From: Ignavibacteriales bacterium
Lineage (GTDB): Bacteria > Bacteroidota > Ignavibacteria > Ignavibacteriales > Melioribacteraceae
Length of the DNA stretch: 64,000 nucleotides
Assembly (NCBI GenBank): GCA_026390795.1
Contig: JAPLFG010000003.1
Span: 1,054,001-1,118,000 of the forward strand
Direction: 5' to 3'
Shown one piece after another: positions 26,378 to 35,779 of the stretch. The notes beneath the pieces are model-generated. The model made no database searches, was not told the DNA's origin, and was given only the letters and a program-made list of their open reading frames with translations. Both the position numbers and the translations under genes were made by a program. Position 1 is the first letter of the stretch, and every line of letters starts with the position of its first letter.

Positions 26378-26758
26378 ATGCCGCAGACAGAAGTAAAATA
26401 TTTCAGTCCTAACGAAGCGCAAAAGACATTGCCTTTAGTTAAACAGATTGTGCGTGATATTTTAAATAACGCATATCAAATAAAAACAATTGCGGATTCT
26501 TTGAACGGGAAAATTGACGACAACTCAGAAATCCAACAGCTCATCGGGCAGATTGATTCATACATAAGGGAACTAAATGAAATTGGCTGCACTTTTAAGG
26601 ATTGGAATTTCCAAATAGGGCTTGTTGATTTTCCATCTGTTATTGACGGCGAGGATGTATTGTTATGCTGGCGTAGCGATGAAGACGCTGTCCGCTTTTA
26701 TCATAGTCTTGATGACGGATTTGCCGGAAGAAAACCAATTCCGGAAGAATATTATTAA
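26378..26758 (+). CDS. DUF2203 family protein
   Basis: The 126-residue acidic protein begins with KYFSPNEAQKTLPLVKQIV, the signature of DUF2203, and ends with the conserved VLLCWRSDEDAVRFYHSLDDGFAGRKPIPEEYY. It is probably helical at the N-terminus. No function is established for the family. It is transcribed divergently from the MarR/pirin pair and convergently with the OsmC gene. Confidence 0.85.
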   Translation: MPQTEVKYFSPNEAQKTLPLVKQIVRDILNNAYQIKTIADSLNGKIDDNSEIQQLIGQIDSYIRELNEIGCTFKDWNFQIGLVDFPSVIDGEDVLLCWRSDEDAVRFYHSLDDGFAGRKPIPEEYY

Positions 26759-26815
26759 TCCGATTCTTAGCACCACTTCTAAACAAAATTTAACAATTCT
26801 ATTTTTAACAACCGT

Positions 26816-27244
26816 CTATTTGGAATTTTCTATTCGATACGAATGAGTAATTTCAACCGCCTTTTGAAGCATTGCCGTTACGCTGCAGTATGTTTTTTGT
26901 GATAGTTCTATTGCTCTTTCTACAGCTTCTTTCGGAATTTCATTTCCATAAAAAAGATATTCTAAATGAATTTTAGTAAAAACTTGAGGATGAGTTTCTT
27001 GAACCTCTGCAGTTACATTAATCTCAAAACCATCTAGATTTATTTTTTTCTTTTGCAGAATAACGGCAACGTCACTTCCAGTACATCCGGCAAGCGCAAG
27101 TAATAATAATTCTTTAGGACGCGTTCCTGCATCGCTTCCTCCAAAATTTTCTGGTCCGTCCATTGACACCCAATGGTTCGAATCAGTTTTACCAATAAAT
27201 GTTACACCTTTAATTTGCTTTACATATGCTTTCTTGGTTGCCAT
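26816..27244 (-). CDS. OsmC family peroxiredoxin-like protein
   Basis: The 142-residue protein has the two conserved redox cysteines of the OsmC/Ohr superfamily, in LALAGCTGSD and QKTYCSVTAML. The order and length match the YhfA-like OsmC branch rather than Ohr proper. These proteins reduce organic or fatty-acid hydroperoxides in the cytoplasm, or act on still-unknown thiol chemistry. The start ATG lies next to a basic MATKKAYVKQI segment. Confidence 0.88.
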   Translation of the reverse strand: MATKKAYVKQIKGVTFIGKTDSNHWVSMDGPENFGGSDAGTRPKELLLLALAGCTGSDVAVILQKKKINLDGFEINVTAEVQETHPQVFTKIHLEYLFYGNEIPKEAVERAIELSQKTYCSVTAMLQKAVEITHSYRIENSK

Positions 27245-27336
27245 GAATTAATCCTCAAAATTATTTGTCAACTAAGAATTAGATGAACCTGCCTGATAAA
27301 GGATTCTACTAACAAATCAATCTGGAAGCTCGATTG

Positions 27337-28638
27337 TCAATACGGATAAAAAATGTAGAACAAAATTGAAAAACAAAAAAGGACCCACATACCGGTACTA
27401 ACTGTTTTTATTCTTCCTGCAACCATCATGGTTAAAGGATAGACTACAAATCCCGCAGTCATACCAATTCCAAGATTGAAAGTAAAACTCATTAATGTCA
27501 TTGTGATAAAAACCGGGATTGTTTCTGCTAGATCGTCAAATTTGAGATGCGATACCGGAGAGATCATTAACAAACCAACTATTATTAACGCAGCACCGTA
27601 GGCATAGGGCGGAATAGAAGCGAAGAGCGGTGAAAAGAACAATGCAAATAAAAATAAAATTGCAGTTACAACAGCCGTTAATCCGGATTTACCGCCTGCT
27701 TCTATTCCGGCAGCCGACTCAATATAAGTCCCGGTAGTTGTTGTTCCGCAGAGTGCGCCAAAAACCGTTGCCAGTGCATCTGCCAGCATTGGTTTTTCTA
27801 TCTCAGGCAAGTTCCCTTTTTCATCAAGCATTTTAGCCTTATATCCAAGTCCAAGTAACGTTCCCATCGTATCAACAAAATCCATTACGAAGACCACAAG
27901 AATTACTGAGAAGAATCCCCAGTTAAGTGCACCAAGAATGTCGAGCTGCAAAAAGACCGGACTAATATCAGGCGGCATGCTAACCCATTCCGATGGAAAT
28001 TTTGTTACACCGAATAAAAATCCAAGAAGAGTTGTAAAAAGAATTCCGATTAAAATTGATCCGTGAACTTTTTTTATCATTAAAACGCCGATTAAGAGAA
28101 AAGCAAATATTCCAAGCAGCACGGACGGTTCATGAAAATTACCCACATGCACCGGAGCGCCCGCTACACCTAATTTTACAATCCCGGTCTCATTTAAACC
28201 AATAAATGTTAAAAACAATCCGATACCGGCAGCAAAAGCTATTTTCAAACTTTCGGGAATTGCATTAGCAAGCCAGCTTCTAATGTTCAGCAAAGTTAAA
28301 AGAGTGAACAAAACTCCGCCGATGAAAATTGCACCGAGCGCAGTCTGCCAGCTGTAATGCAAGACATTTACTACTGTGTAAGCTACAAAAGCATTCTCTC
28401 CCATATAGGGTGCAATTGCAAAAGGTCTTTTAGCATAGACTCCCATAATCAACGTACCGAAGAATGCACTTAAAATTGTAGCCGCCATTGAAGCGCCGAA
28501 CGGCATTCCCGCAGCTTCTAAAATTTTTGGATTGACTATGATGATGTACGCCATCGTCACAAAAGTTGTTCCGCCGGCAAGAATTTCTTGCTTAACCGTA
28601 GTACCAAGTTCATCAAGAAGAAAATATTTTTTAATCAT
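27337..28638 (-). CDS. NCS2 family purine permease (AzgA/PbuG-like)
   Basis: The 433-residue inner-membrane protein has 12 or more hydrophobic segments. Family signatures are AYIIIVNPKIL with PFAIAPYMGENAFVAYTVV near the N-terminus, FVMDFVDTMGTLLGLG, and TTTTGTYIESAAGIEAGGKSG in the substrate-binding region. These belong to the AzgA/PbuG/GhxP branch of nucleobase:proton symporters for adenine, guanine or hypoxanthine. No purine riboswitch is apparent upstream. It is divergent from the arginase gene. Confidence 0.9.
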   Translation of the reverse strand: MIKKYFLLDELGTTVKQEILAGGTTFVTMAYIIIVNPKILEAAGMPFGASMAATILSAFFGTLIMGVYAKRPFAIAPYMGENAFVAYTVVNVLHYSWQTALGAIFIGGVLFTLLTLLNIRSWLANAIPESLKIAFAAGIGLFLTFIGLNETGIVKLGVAGAPVHVGNFHEPSVLLGIFAFLLIGVLMIKKVHGSILIGILFTTLLGFLFGVTKFPSEWVSMPPDISPVFLQLDILGALNWGFFSVILVVFVMDFVDTMGTLLGLGYKAKMLDEKGNLPEIEKPMLADALATVFGALCGTTTTGTYIESAAGIEAGGKSGLTAVVTAILFLFALFFSPLFASIPPYAYGAALIIVGLLMISPVSHLKFDDLAETIPVFITMTLMSFTFNLGIGMTAGFVVYPLTMMVAGRIKTVSTGMWVLFCFSILFYIFYPY

Positions 28639-28799
28639 ATTAACCTCATTATGATTAGACTTAATATGAGAGATATAAAACGTTCTATATTCTTAATTAA
28701 ATATAACCGATTAGATTTGCAGTTGCATATGTTTATCTTTGTAAAAAATCATTACAATATATTTATTAGATTGCTTTACATTTTACTGCAGGAAATTAT

Positions 28800-29726
28800 A
28801 TGAAGCATGTTTTACCAAGCAGATATGTTGACCTTATCGGATTTCCGATGGATCTTGGTGCCGGACGGCGCGGCGTTGATATGGGTCCATCTGCGCTTCG
28901 CATAGCAAATATAAAACAGCGATTGGAAAGTTTGGGATACACAGTTGAAGACCTCGGCGATCTGTTTATTCGCAATCAAGAATTACAAACAATCAAAAAT
29001 CCAAAGTTAAAATATCTCGGCGAGATTGTTAGAACATGTGAACTGCTTGCGCGACGGGTTGAAAAATCTCTTGAACAAAATCATTTTCCGCTTTGTATGG
29101 GCGGAGATCACTCAATGGCAATAGGCACTCTTGCCGGTGTTGCCGCTCATTGTAAAAAGAAAAAACATGAACTCGGTTTGATCTGGATTGACGCTCATGC
29201 AGATATGAATACAGAAGAAACAACTCCTTCTGGAAATATACACGGGATGAGCGTTGCCGCATCACTTGGTTTAGGGAATAAATTGTTGACTCAAATTCAT
29301 GGACTCTCACCAAAAATAAAACCTGAGAATGTTACATTTATTGGAATTAGAAGTTTGGATCATGAAGAAAGAGAAACGATCAAACGACTTGGTCTTAAAG
29401 TATATACAATGACGGAGATTGACCGCAAGGGAATAAATTTTATTATAAATAAAATTTTAAAAGATTATAAATCTCGAGTTCAGCATATACATGTCAGTTT
29501 TGATGTTGACAGCATTGATCCATCCGAAGCGCCTGGAGTCGGAACTCCTGTAAGCGGAGGATTGAGCTACCGCGAAGCTCACCTGCTAATGGAAACAATT
29601 GCCGAATGCGGATGTATGTCCTCTCTTGAAGTTGCCGAAGTCAATCCCATTCTTGATACACGCAATAGAAGTGCTGAAATTACTGCCGAATTGGTTGCTT
29701 CAAGTATGGGATTACGAATATTATGA
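28800..29726 (+). CDS. rocF: Arginase
   Basis: The 308-residue enzyme hydrolyses L-arginine to ornithine and urea with a binuclear Mn centre. Metal ligands are visible in GGDHSMAIG (His), WIDAHADMNT (Asp, His, Asp) and SFDVDSIDP (two Asp). The SGNIHGM loop and GVGTPVSGGL match true arginases rather than agmatinases. AGGAAATTAT before the ATG gives a ribosome binding site. No other arginine catabolism gene lies beside it. Confidence 0.93.
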   Translation: MKHVLPSRYVDLIGFPMDLGAGRRGVDMGPSALRIANIKQRLESLGYTVEDLGDLFIRNQELQTIKNPKLKYLGEIVRTCELLARRVEKSLEQNHFPLCMGGDHSMAIGTLAGVAAHCKKKKHELGLIWIDAHADMNTEETTPSGNIHGMSVAASLGLGNKLLTQIHGLSPKIKPENVTFIGIRSLDHEERETIKRLGLKVYTMTEIDRKGINFIINKILKDYKSRVQHIHVSFDVDSIDPSEAPGVGTPVSGGLSYREAHLLMETIAECGCMSSLEVAEVNPILDTRNRSAEITAELVASSMGLRIL

Positions 29727-29889
29727 ATCATGATTTTACTATTTATTGTACCCCTGAACATAAATTTATATATTCGAAATAAGATCTCGATAAATTAGAA
29801 TCATTACTATAAGAACTGTCCGGAATTATTGTTTGGAAATTTTTCTCCGGTTTTTAGAATTCAGCGAAATAAAAGAAAAATAAATCCCA

Positions 29890-30591
29890 ATGCTTGAAGA
29901 AGAAAATAAAAACTCTGCTGAAGAAAATTTATTTGATAAGATGGCAAACGAGCAGTCGCCCGTTCCTCTTAAAAAACTACAGCGATCTAAGAGTAATGTA
30001 GTGATTGCGGGTGTCTGTTCCGGTATTGCTGAATATTTGAAAATGGATCCGGCAACCATTCGTATAATTGCATTACTGACTGTTTTACTCGGCGGATGGA
30101 GCGCGATTGCGTATATAATTACATCTTTACTTTTACCAATTGATCAGAACCCGAAACAGTTATCGAGTGCAGAAATTAATTCAATCCGAAAAGTAAATTT
30201 TAGAACTATTTTAAGCGGTTTATTGATCCTTATAGGATTCCATTTCGCACTGGTTTATATAGGAATCGGAAGCGGAGAAAGAATTTTCATTCTTCCAAAC
30301 GGATTTGTTTTTCCTTTTGCTTCAATGATCTTTGGAATAACATTGCTCAGAAAGAATGTATCGCCGTATGATGTTACATGGTTTCATAATACAGAAAATT
30401 ATTCACGCTCTAGGAGTGATAAAATTATTTTTGGCATCTGCGGCGGTTTCGGCAAATATTTAAATATTGATGCCGCCGCCTTAAGAATAATTTTTATTTT
30501 AGCCACGCTTTTAACACTTGGATTATTTGCCATCGCTTATATTTATTTCGGTCTATCCACTCCTTACGAAATGGAACAAAAATTTGAATAA
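29890..30591 (+). CDS. Membrane protein with two PspC domains
   Basis: The 233-residue protein contains two PspC domains: one from SNVVIAGVCSGIAEYLKMDPATIRII and a second from SDKIIFGICGGFGKYLNIDAAALRII, each followed by a paired hydrophobic hairpin. Two further transmembrane segments lie between them. PspC proteins act in envelope stress sensing, but the rest of the psp system is not here. It overlaps the next membrane protein gene, so the two are translationally coupled. Confidence 0.85.
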   Translation: MLEEENKNSAEENLFDKMANEQSPVPLKKLQRSKSNVVIAGVCSGIAEYLKMDPATIRIIALLTVLLGGWSAIAYIITSLLLPIDQNPKQLSSAEINSIRKVNFRTILSGLLILIGFHFALVYIGIGSGERIFILPNGFVFPFASMIFGITLLRKNVSPYDVTWFHNTENYSRSRSDKIIFGICGGFGKYLNIDAAALRIIFILATLLTLGLFAIAYIYFGLSTPYEMEQKFE

Positions 30592-31087
30592 CAGCAGATT
30601 TATTCTCGGAATAAGTTTTTTTCTTGCCGGATTTTTTTCGCTTCTGAAATATCTAAATATTGTAAACATACCGGGTGAACAAATAATCGGCGGCGCAATT
30701 ATTTTTTATGCCTTACCCACAGTTTACATTTCTTTAGAAAAAGGAAGAAGGGATAAATTAATCTGGGCAACCATTTTATTCTGCATTAGTGTTGTTCTTG
30801 TAGTTAAATCATATTTCGAAATTCTTGATACGCGAGGAATAATTTTTGCTTCAATTCTTTTTACAAGCGGAACAGTGCTTTTGCTTTTGTTCATAGAAAA
30901 TATGAAAGAAAAGATCTTTTTCATTTCATCTTTAATATTGATTCTTCTGAGCTACTTAACTGTTACATATTTTAAAAATCTTGGTTTGTTTGAGACAGCA
31001 AATAAAATTGGGAATATAGTCGAGATTTTCTGGCCTGTAATTCTGATTATACTTGGGATAGGTATTTATATAGATAGGAATAAATAA
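30584..31087 (+). CDS. Multi-pass membrane protein coupled to the PspC protein
   Basis: The likely start is the TTG at 30584, which overlaps the last codons of the PspC gene; an ATG in this frame further upstream would imply a long overlap. The product is about 167 residues with five or six transmembrane segments and ends with WPVILIILGIGIYIDRNK, a pattern seen in LiaI/LiaF-type transmembrane modules. I do not recognise a more specific family. Context suggests an accessory component in envelope stress responses. Confidence 0.65.
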   Translation: MNNSRFILGISFFLAGFFSLLKYLNIVNIPGEQIIGGAIIFYALPTVYISLEKGRRDKLIWATILFCISVVLVVKSYFEILDTRGIIFASILFTSGTVLLLLFIENMKEKIFFISSLILILLSYLTVTYFKNLGLFETANKIGNIVEIFWPVILIILGIGIYIDRNK

Positions 31088-31090
31088 TTC

Positions 31091-32239
31091 TTACTGGATT
31101 CTCCCTCGAACAGCCTGTCCGTTCATTGTTCCAAACAAATAATCTTTATCCGAAGCGGTCGAAGCACCAGCTTTTGATTCAATTGTAACGCGTATTGATT
31201 CAATCTGTTCTTTTGGTAAAAGCGGGAAAGAAGTGATCTTCATGTATTCGCTTCCTCTCGGTTGATAGTCGCCAATCGAATAATTCTGCTTTTTACTTAC
31301 AACCCAAATATGATAAGTCTGATTGGAAGAAAGCGACTGAACATTTTTAAATTGAATCAAACCTTCTTTTTCATTAAATGAGAAGAGGAGGCGTGCGGAT
31401 ATTTTTTCGTTTGGATTCGGACTTGCTAGATTAACAACCGTAATATCTTTGTAATTAAAAAACTCCACAAGAAAAGAGTAGTTAGCTATAAAATCATTTG
31501 TTTTACCAAGTTCGCTCTTCAATTCAGTAACATCATTTTTTAGATCGCTGATTTGCTTTTGCAAAGAATCTATTGAACTATATGAAAAATAACCAAGACC
31601 GGTAAAGAGGACCAGTGTTAATAGAAGCGCAATCCATCCGGCAGCACTGGAAGAAACTTTTTCAGGTTCAAATTTATTTTCGGCTTCCTTCTTTTCGAAA
31701 GGTAATTGCTGCGGCGGAGGCGGAATTGAAGTAAGCCTGCTTGGCGCCTCTGCAGAAACTTTCTTTTTGAATAAATCTGTTTTGAACTCTTCCGTTGAAG
31801 GGATTCCCGGAATTTCTTCAGAAGCAGAAGATGGCACTTCTTCATTGGAAGATTGAAATGTTGGTGCGGGCATCTTTTTATTCAAGAACGTCAGTCTATT
31901 TTGTTTCGGTTTGACTGATGTTTCTCCCGTAACTTTTTTTGTATCGCTTGATTTAATAAAGGTAGCAGAAGTTTTTTTCTTCTCTTCAATAATCTTGGTC
32001 TTGATCTCTTCCTTCATTCCGATTAATTTTTTTGCAACCATATCTTTGATTGAAGAATCGGGATTATCCAAATCAAGAATAATTGGAATCATGGAAACGA
32101 TATTCTGAAGTTCGCCTAATTCTCCTTTCGGCAGAGAGCCGCCCTGTTCAAGGTATTCCTTAAAATGAGTATAGTTTTCCTTATCCATACAGCCGGCGGA
32201 AAATGCAGCAATCATCTCATGTATCATTTGATCTGCCAT
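31091..32239 (-). CDS. RskA-like anti-sigma factor
   Basis: The 382-residue protein has a short N-terminal helical domain (SAGCMDKENYTHFKEYLEQGG), a long low-complexity cytoplasmic linker, one transmembrane segment (about 200-220, AGWIALLLTLVLFTGLGYF), a coiled coil, and a C-terminal extracytoplasmic RskA domain with TYHIWVVSKKQ. It sits 5 bases downstream of an ECF sigma gene, as expected for a cognate pair. It would sequester the sigma factor at the membrane until a signal triggers proteolysis. The linker is longer than in mycobacterial RskA. Confidence 0.85.
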   Translation of the reverse strand: MADQMIHEMIAAFSAGCMDKENYTHFKEYLEQGGSLPKGELGELQNIVSMIPIILDLDNPDSSIKDMVAKKLIGMKEEIKTKIIEEKKKTSATFIKSSDTKKVTGETSVKPKQNRLTFLNKKMPAPTFQSSNEEVPSSASEEIPGIPSTEEFKTDLFKKKVSAEAPSRLTSIPPPPQQLPFEKKEAENKFEPEKVSSSAAGWIALLLTLVLFTGLGYFSYSSIDSLQKQISDLKNDVTELKSELGKTNDFIANYSFLVEFFNYKDITVVNLASPNPNEKISARLLFSFNEKEGLIQFKNVQSLSSNQTYHIWVVSKKQNYSIGDYQPRGSEYMKITSFPLLPKEQIESIRVTIESKAGASTASDKDYLFGTMNGQAVRGRIQ

Positions 32240-32244
32240 TGCAG

Positions 32245-32823
32245 TTATTCCCTCACCAGATAATCTCTTAAACTATGCAGCGCAGTCATAACTTTTCCGC
32301 GTACCGTTTCAACCGGAACGTTCAATTTATCCGCAATCTCGTCAATCGTGTATCCTTCATAATATGCTAAGTGTAAAACATATTTTTGAGTATCGGTAAG
32401 TTTAGCTAATGATCTTTCAATTTTTGGTTTGATTGTAAACGCCGTATTAAAATCTAAACTATCCATCTCTTTGGCAAATGTTGGAAGAATATAGTTGTCT
32501 TCATAATCGTCGTCATATTGAATTACATTTGAATTTGCTGAACGGTCTCTTCTCAAAGTATCCACCGCTTTGTTTCGCGCTAAAGTAATAAGCCAGCTGA
32601 AGACATTTCCAGTTTTGAAATCAAATTTTTGGATCTTTCGCCAGATGATTACAAATACTTCAACAAGAATTTTTTCAGCCGCAGCCTGATCCGGTGATAT
32701 TTTTTTAATGATTGTGTATAACAAGGACGAATATCGGTCGTACAATTCTTCCAGTGCACGCGATTCAAAACGTGCAATCTCATGCATCAATTCTATATCT
32801 GAAAGTTCTTTAAACTTGCTCAA
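32245..32823 (-). CDS. ECF RNA polymerase sigma factor (SigK-like)
   Basis: The 192-residue protein has sigma-70 region 2 (LEELYDRYSSLLYTI, VFVIIWRKIQKFDFKTGNVFSWLITLARNKAVDTLRR) and region 4 (LAKLTDTQKYVLHLAYYEGYTIDEIADKLNVPVETVRGKVMTALHSLR). Its partner anti-sigma gene follows immediately. Architecture and partner place it with the SigK/RskA type. It probably controls an envelope or redox stress regulon. Divergent from alaS. Confidence 0.92.
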   Translation of the reverse strand: MSKFKELSDIELMHEIARFESRALEELYDRYSSLLYTIIKKISPDQAAAEKILVEVFVIIWRKIQKFDFKTGNVFSWLITLARNKAVDTLRRDRSANSNVIQYDDDYEDNYILPTFAKEMDSLDFNTAFTIKPKIERSLAKLTDTQKYVLHLAYYEGYTIDEIADKLNVPVETVRGKVMTALHSLRDYLVRE

Positions 32824-33039
32824 CCAATACTCATATAATGTGGAATGACTTAATCAAAAGTATCACTACTGAATCAAAATTGCAATTGAATAGAAGCAAT
32901 CGGTTACCTGTTCCGAGCCTTGTTTGATGCTCACAAAAACAATCAACTAATAAACATTATTAAATGCTGACTGCTGAATGCTGATAGCTTTCAGCTATTT
33001 TATTATATTTGGCTCCAAGAAAAACAAAAAGAAAACATT
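32824..33039. other. Divergent spacer between ECF sigma gene and alaS
   Basis: This 216-base region holds promoters in both directions. Near 32963-32996 it has a degenerate tandem of TGCTGA words (AATGCTGACTGCTGAATGCT) followed by an inverted TAGCTTTCAGCTA, one of several word-like spacer repeats in this window. Confidence 0.45.
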
Positions 33040-35649
33040 ATGACATCAAATGAAATCCGGCAAAATTTTTTAGATTTTTTCAAAGACAAAGAGCATAGAA
33101 TTGTTCCGAGCGCCCCTGTTGTTCCGTATGACGACCCGACACTTCTTTTTACAAATGCAGGTATGAATCAATTTAAGGATGTATTTCTTGGAACCGGAAC
33201 CCGCGAATATAAACGTGCTGCCGATACACAAAAGTGTATCCGTGTTTCAGGAAAACATAACGACCTTGAAGAAGTTGGACATGATACTTATCATCATACA
33301 TTTTTTGAAATGCTTGGCAACTGGTCGTTTGGAGATTATTATAAAAAGGAAGCGATTGGATGGGCATGGGAACTATTGACTGAAGTTTGGAAACTTCCAA
33401 AAGATAGATTGTGGGCAACTGTTTATAGAACCGATGATGAAGCTTTAAATTTTTGGAAAAGCGAAACTGATATTAACCCGGCACACATTTTAAAATTTGA
33501 CGAGAAAGATAATTTCTGGGAAATGGGTGATACGGGTCCGTGCGGTCCGTGTTCCGAGATTCACATTAACTTAAGTGATGATTTAAATGCTTCTCATTTG
33601 GTTAATGCTGGTTCTCCGCTCTGCATAGAAATTTGGAATTTGGTTTTCATTCAATATAACCGCGATGCAAACGGAACACTTCACGATCTTCCGGCAAAGC
33701 ATGTTGATACCGGAATGGGTTTCGAGCGGGTTTGTGCTGTACTTCAGAATAAAAAATCGAATTACGATACAGATGTTTTCATGCCGATAATTAATGAGAT
33801 TGCTAAACTTTCCGGCGCACAATATGATGAAAAATTATCTGTCGATGATAATTCCCACGTTGGGCAAAGCAATATTTCAATGAGAGTAATTGCAGATCAT
33901 ATACGTACGCTTACATTTGCAATTGGAGACGGTGCAACGCCCGGTAATGAAGGACGTGGTTATGTTCTCCGCCGTTTATTGAGGCGTGCGGCACGTTACG
34001 GAAGAAAAATAAATTTGAAAGATCCCTTTCTTTATAAACTTGTCCGTGTAGTTGTTGATAATTTCAGTCATGTGTTTCCGGAAATTTTAACCAATAGATC
34101 CAACATTGAAAAAATTATTAAAGCGGAAGAAGAAAGTTTTAACGCAACCCTTGACCGCGGAATAGAATTGTTCGATGTTCTAGTAAAAAAGACGAATGCT
34201 AAGAATGAAAAAACAATTTCCGGCGATGATGTATTCAAACTTTACGATACTTACGGATTTCCGGTTGATCTAACTGCAGTTATGGCTAGAGAACATGGAT
34301 TTGGAATCGATGAAACCCGTTTCAATGAATTAATGGATGAACAAAAAAGAAAATCAAGAGATGATTCAAAGAAAAAAACTACATCTGTTATTTATGAGAA
34401 TTATCTCCCTGACCATGTCAAAGGCAAAACTGAATTTGTGGGATATGATTATGATAATCTAGTTAACTTCTATGTAAAAGAATGTCATCCCATTGGAGAT
34501 GGAGTTTATGTGTTTGATAAAACGCCTTTTTATGGTGAGTCTGGTGGTCAGGTCGGAGATACTGGAAAGATTCTATTAGAAAACGGAACTGAAATCAAAA
34601 TTATTAATACATATAAAATTCAGGATGATATAGCTCATGAAGTTGAATTTGTTCCTGATCCAAAATTTAAGGATGCCAGATTACCATTGATTGGAGATTT
34701 TCATGTTTCGGTAGATGTTAAGCGCCGCTGGAATATAATGCGCAATCATTCTGCAACACATTTTCTACATAGAGCAATGAGAGAAATTCTCGGCAAACAT
34801 GTTCAGCAGGCAGGTTCACTTGTTAATCAAGACCATCTCCGTTTCGATTTCACACACTTTGAGAAAGTAAACAATGCCGAAATTGAAGCGATCGAATCTT
34901 TGGTAAATGAAAAGATTAGAGAAAATTTACCGTTAAATCATCACCGGGATACGCCGTTTGAAGAAGCAAAGAAGATGGGTGCTTTGATGTTCTTCGGCGA
35001 TAAATACGGTGATAAGGTTAATGTAGTTCAGTTCGGCGATTTCACAATGGAATTCTGCGGCGGAACTCATGTTAAGAACAGTTCGCAGATTGGCTTGTTT
35101 AAAATATTAAGTGAGTCCTCCATTGCAAGCGGTGTAAGAAGAATTGAAGCCGTTACCGGCGCCGGTGTTGAAAAGTTTATTAAAGAACAGGAATCGAAAA
35201 TTGAAAATGGCGAATTGAGAATTAATGAGTTGCATGATGAGAAGAAAAAATTGGAAAAAGAATTAGCTGAACTTCAACTTAAAGCCAAGCTTGGAGGGCT
35301 CGATTCAATTCTGGCCTCTCCTTCCGATATTAATGGTATTAAAATTTTTAAAGGAAAAGTTTCTGCTGCCAACATGGATGAATTGAAATCGATGGGAGAT
35401 GAACTTCGTGAAAAAATGAAGAGCGGCGTCGGTGTTTTAATTTCTGAAATTGATGGCAAAGTTGGAATTGTTGCTGTTGTGAGTGATGAGTTAATAAAAG
35501 AGAAAAAAATTCTTGCCGGAAATATTGTTAAACAAGTTGCTCAAATTGTTGGCGGAAGCGGCGGCGGAAAACCTCATCTTGCAACTGCCGGCGGAAAAGA
35601 TGTTTCCAAAATTGATGAGGCATTAGAATCTGTAGATAAACTGTTTTAG
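33040..35649 (+). CDS. alaS: Alanyl-tRNA synthetase
   Basis: The 869-residue class II synthetase attaches alanine to tRNA-Ala. The catalytic domain opens with SNEIRQNFLDFFKDKEH and has the motif 2 stretch RVSGKHNDLEEVGHDTYHHTFFEMLGNWSFGDYYK. The editing domain has the zinc ligands HSATHFLH and FCGGTHV. A coiled coil and a C-Ala/DHHA1 domain (GGSGGGKPHLATAGGKD) complete the usual bacterial length. Start ATG follows a purine-rich stretch (AAAACAAAAAGAAAAC) rather than a strong Shine-Dalgarno. Confidence 0.96.
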   Translation: MTSNEIRQNFLDFFKDKEHRIVPSAPVVPYDDPTLLFTNAGMNQFKDVFLGTGTREYKRAADTQKCIRVSGKHNDLEEVGHDTYHHTFFEMLGNWSFGDYYKKEAIGWAWELLTEVWKLPKDRLWATVYRTDDEALNFWKSETDINPAHILKFDEKDNFWEMGDTGPCGPCSEIHINLSDDLNASHLVNAGSPLCIEIWNLVFIQYNRDANGTLHDLPAKHVDTGMGFERVCAVLQNKKSNYDTDVFMPIINEIAKLSGAQYDEKLSVDDNSHVGQSNISMRVIADHIRTLTFAIGDGATPGNEGRGYVLRRLLRRAARYGRKINLKDPFLYKLVRVVVDNFSHVFPEILTNRSNIEKIIKAEEESFNATLDRGIELFDVLVKKTNAKNEKTISGDDVFKLYDTYGFPVDLTAVMAREHGFGIDETRFNELMDEQKRKSRDDSKKKTTSVIYENYLPDHVKGKTEFVGYDYDNLVNFYVKECHPIGDGVYVFDKTPFYGESGGQVGDTGKILLENGTEIKIINTYKIQDDIAHEVEFVPDPKFKDARLPLIGDFHVSVDVKRRWNIMRNHSATHFLHRAMREILGKHVQQAGSLVNQDHLRFDFTHFEKVNNAEIEAIESLVNEKIRENLPLNHHRDTPFEEAKKMGALMFFGDKYGDKVNVVQFGDFTMEFCGGTHVKNSSQIGLFKILSESSIASGVRRIEAVTGAGVEKFIKEQESKIENGELRINELHDEKKKLEKELAELQLKAKLGGLDSILASPSDINGIKIFKGKVSAANMDELKSMGDELREKMKSGVGVLISEIDGKVGIVAVVSDELIKEKKILAGNIVKQVAQIVGGSGGGKPHLATAGGKDVSKIDEALESVDKLF

Positions 35650-35676
35650 AATTATTTAGATGGTTCCGCAAAGAGA

Positions 35677-35766
35677 TTTTGGAACTGTCATTCCGTACTT
35701 GATGCGGAATCTAAAACTTAATTAGTTTTATAGATTAGTCGATGCCGGGTCAAGTCCGGCATAGCA
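35677..35766. repeat. Dispersed repeat with two hairpins after alaS
   Basis: The spacer between alaS and the SIR2 gene contains TGTCATTCCGTACTTGATGC followed by GGAATCT, and later GATGCCGGGTCAAGTCCGGC. The hairpins ATTCCG/CGGAAT and ATGCCGG-gtcaagt-CCGGCAT are visible. This wording matches a widespread 'TGTCATTCCGG' spacer repeat. It lies between convergent genes. Confidence 0.5.
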
Positions 35767-35779
35767 AAAAAGACTTTTG

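Noticed and set aside
28639-28799. Purine riboswitch upstream of the NCS2 permease
   Set aside because: The minus-strand leader does not show the conserved purine-aptamer core; only AT-rich DNA is visible.
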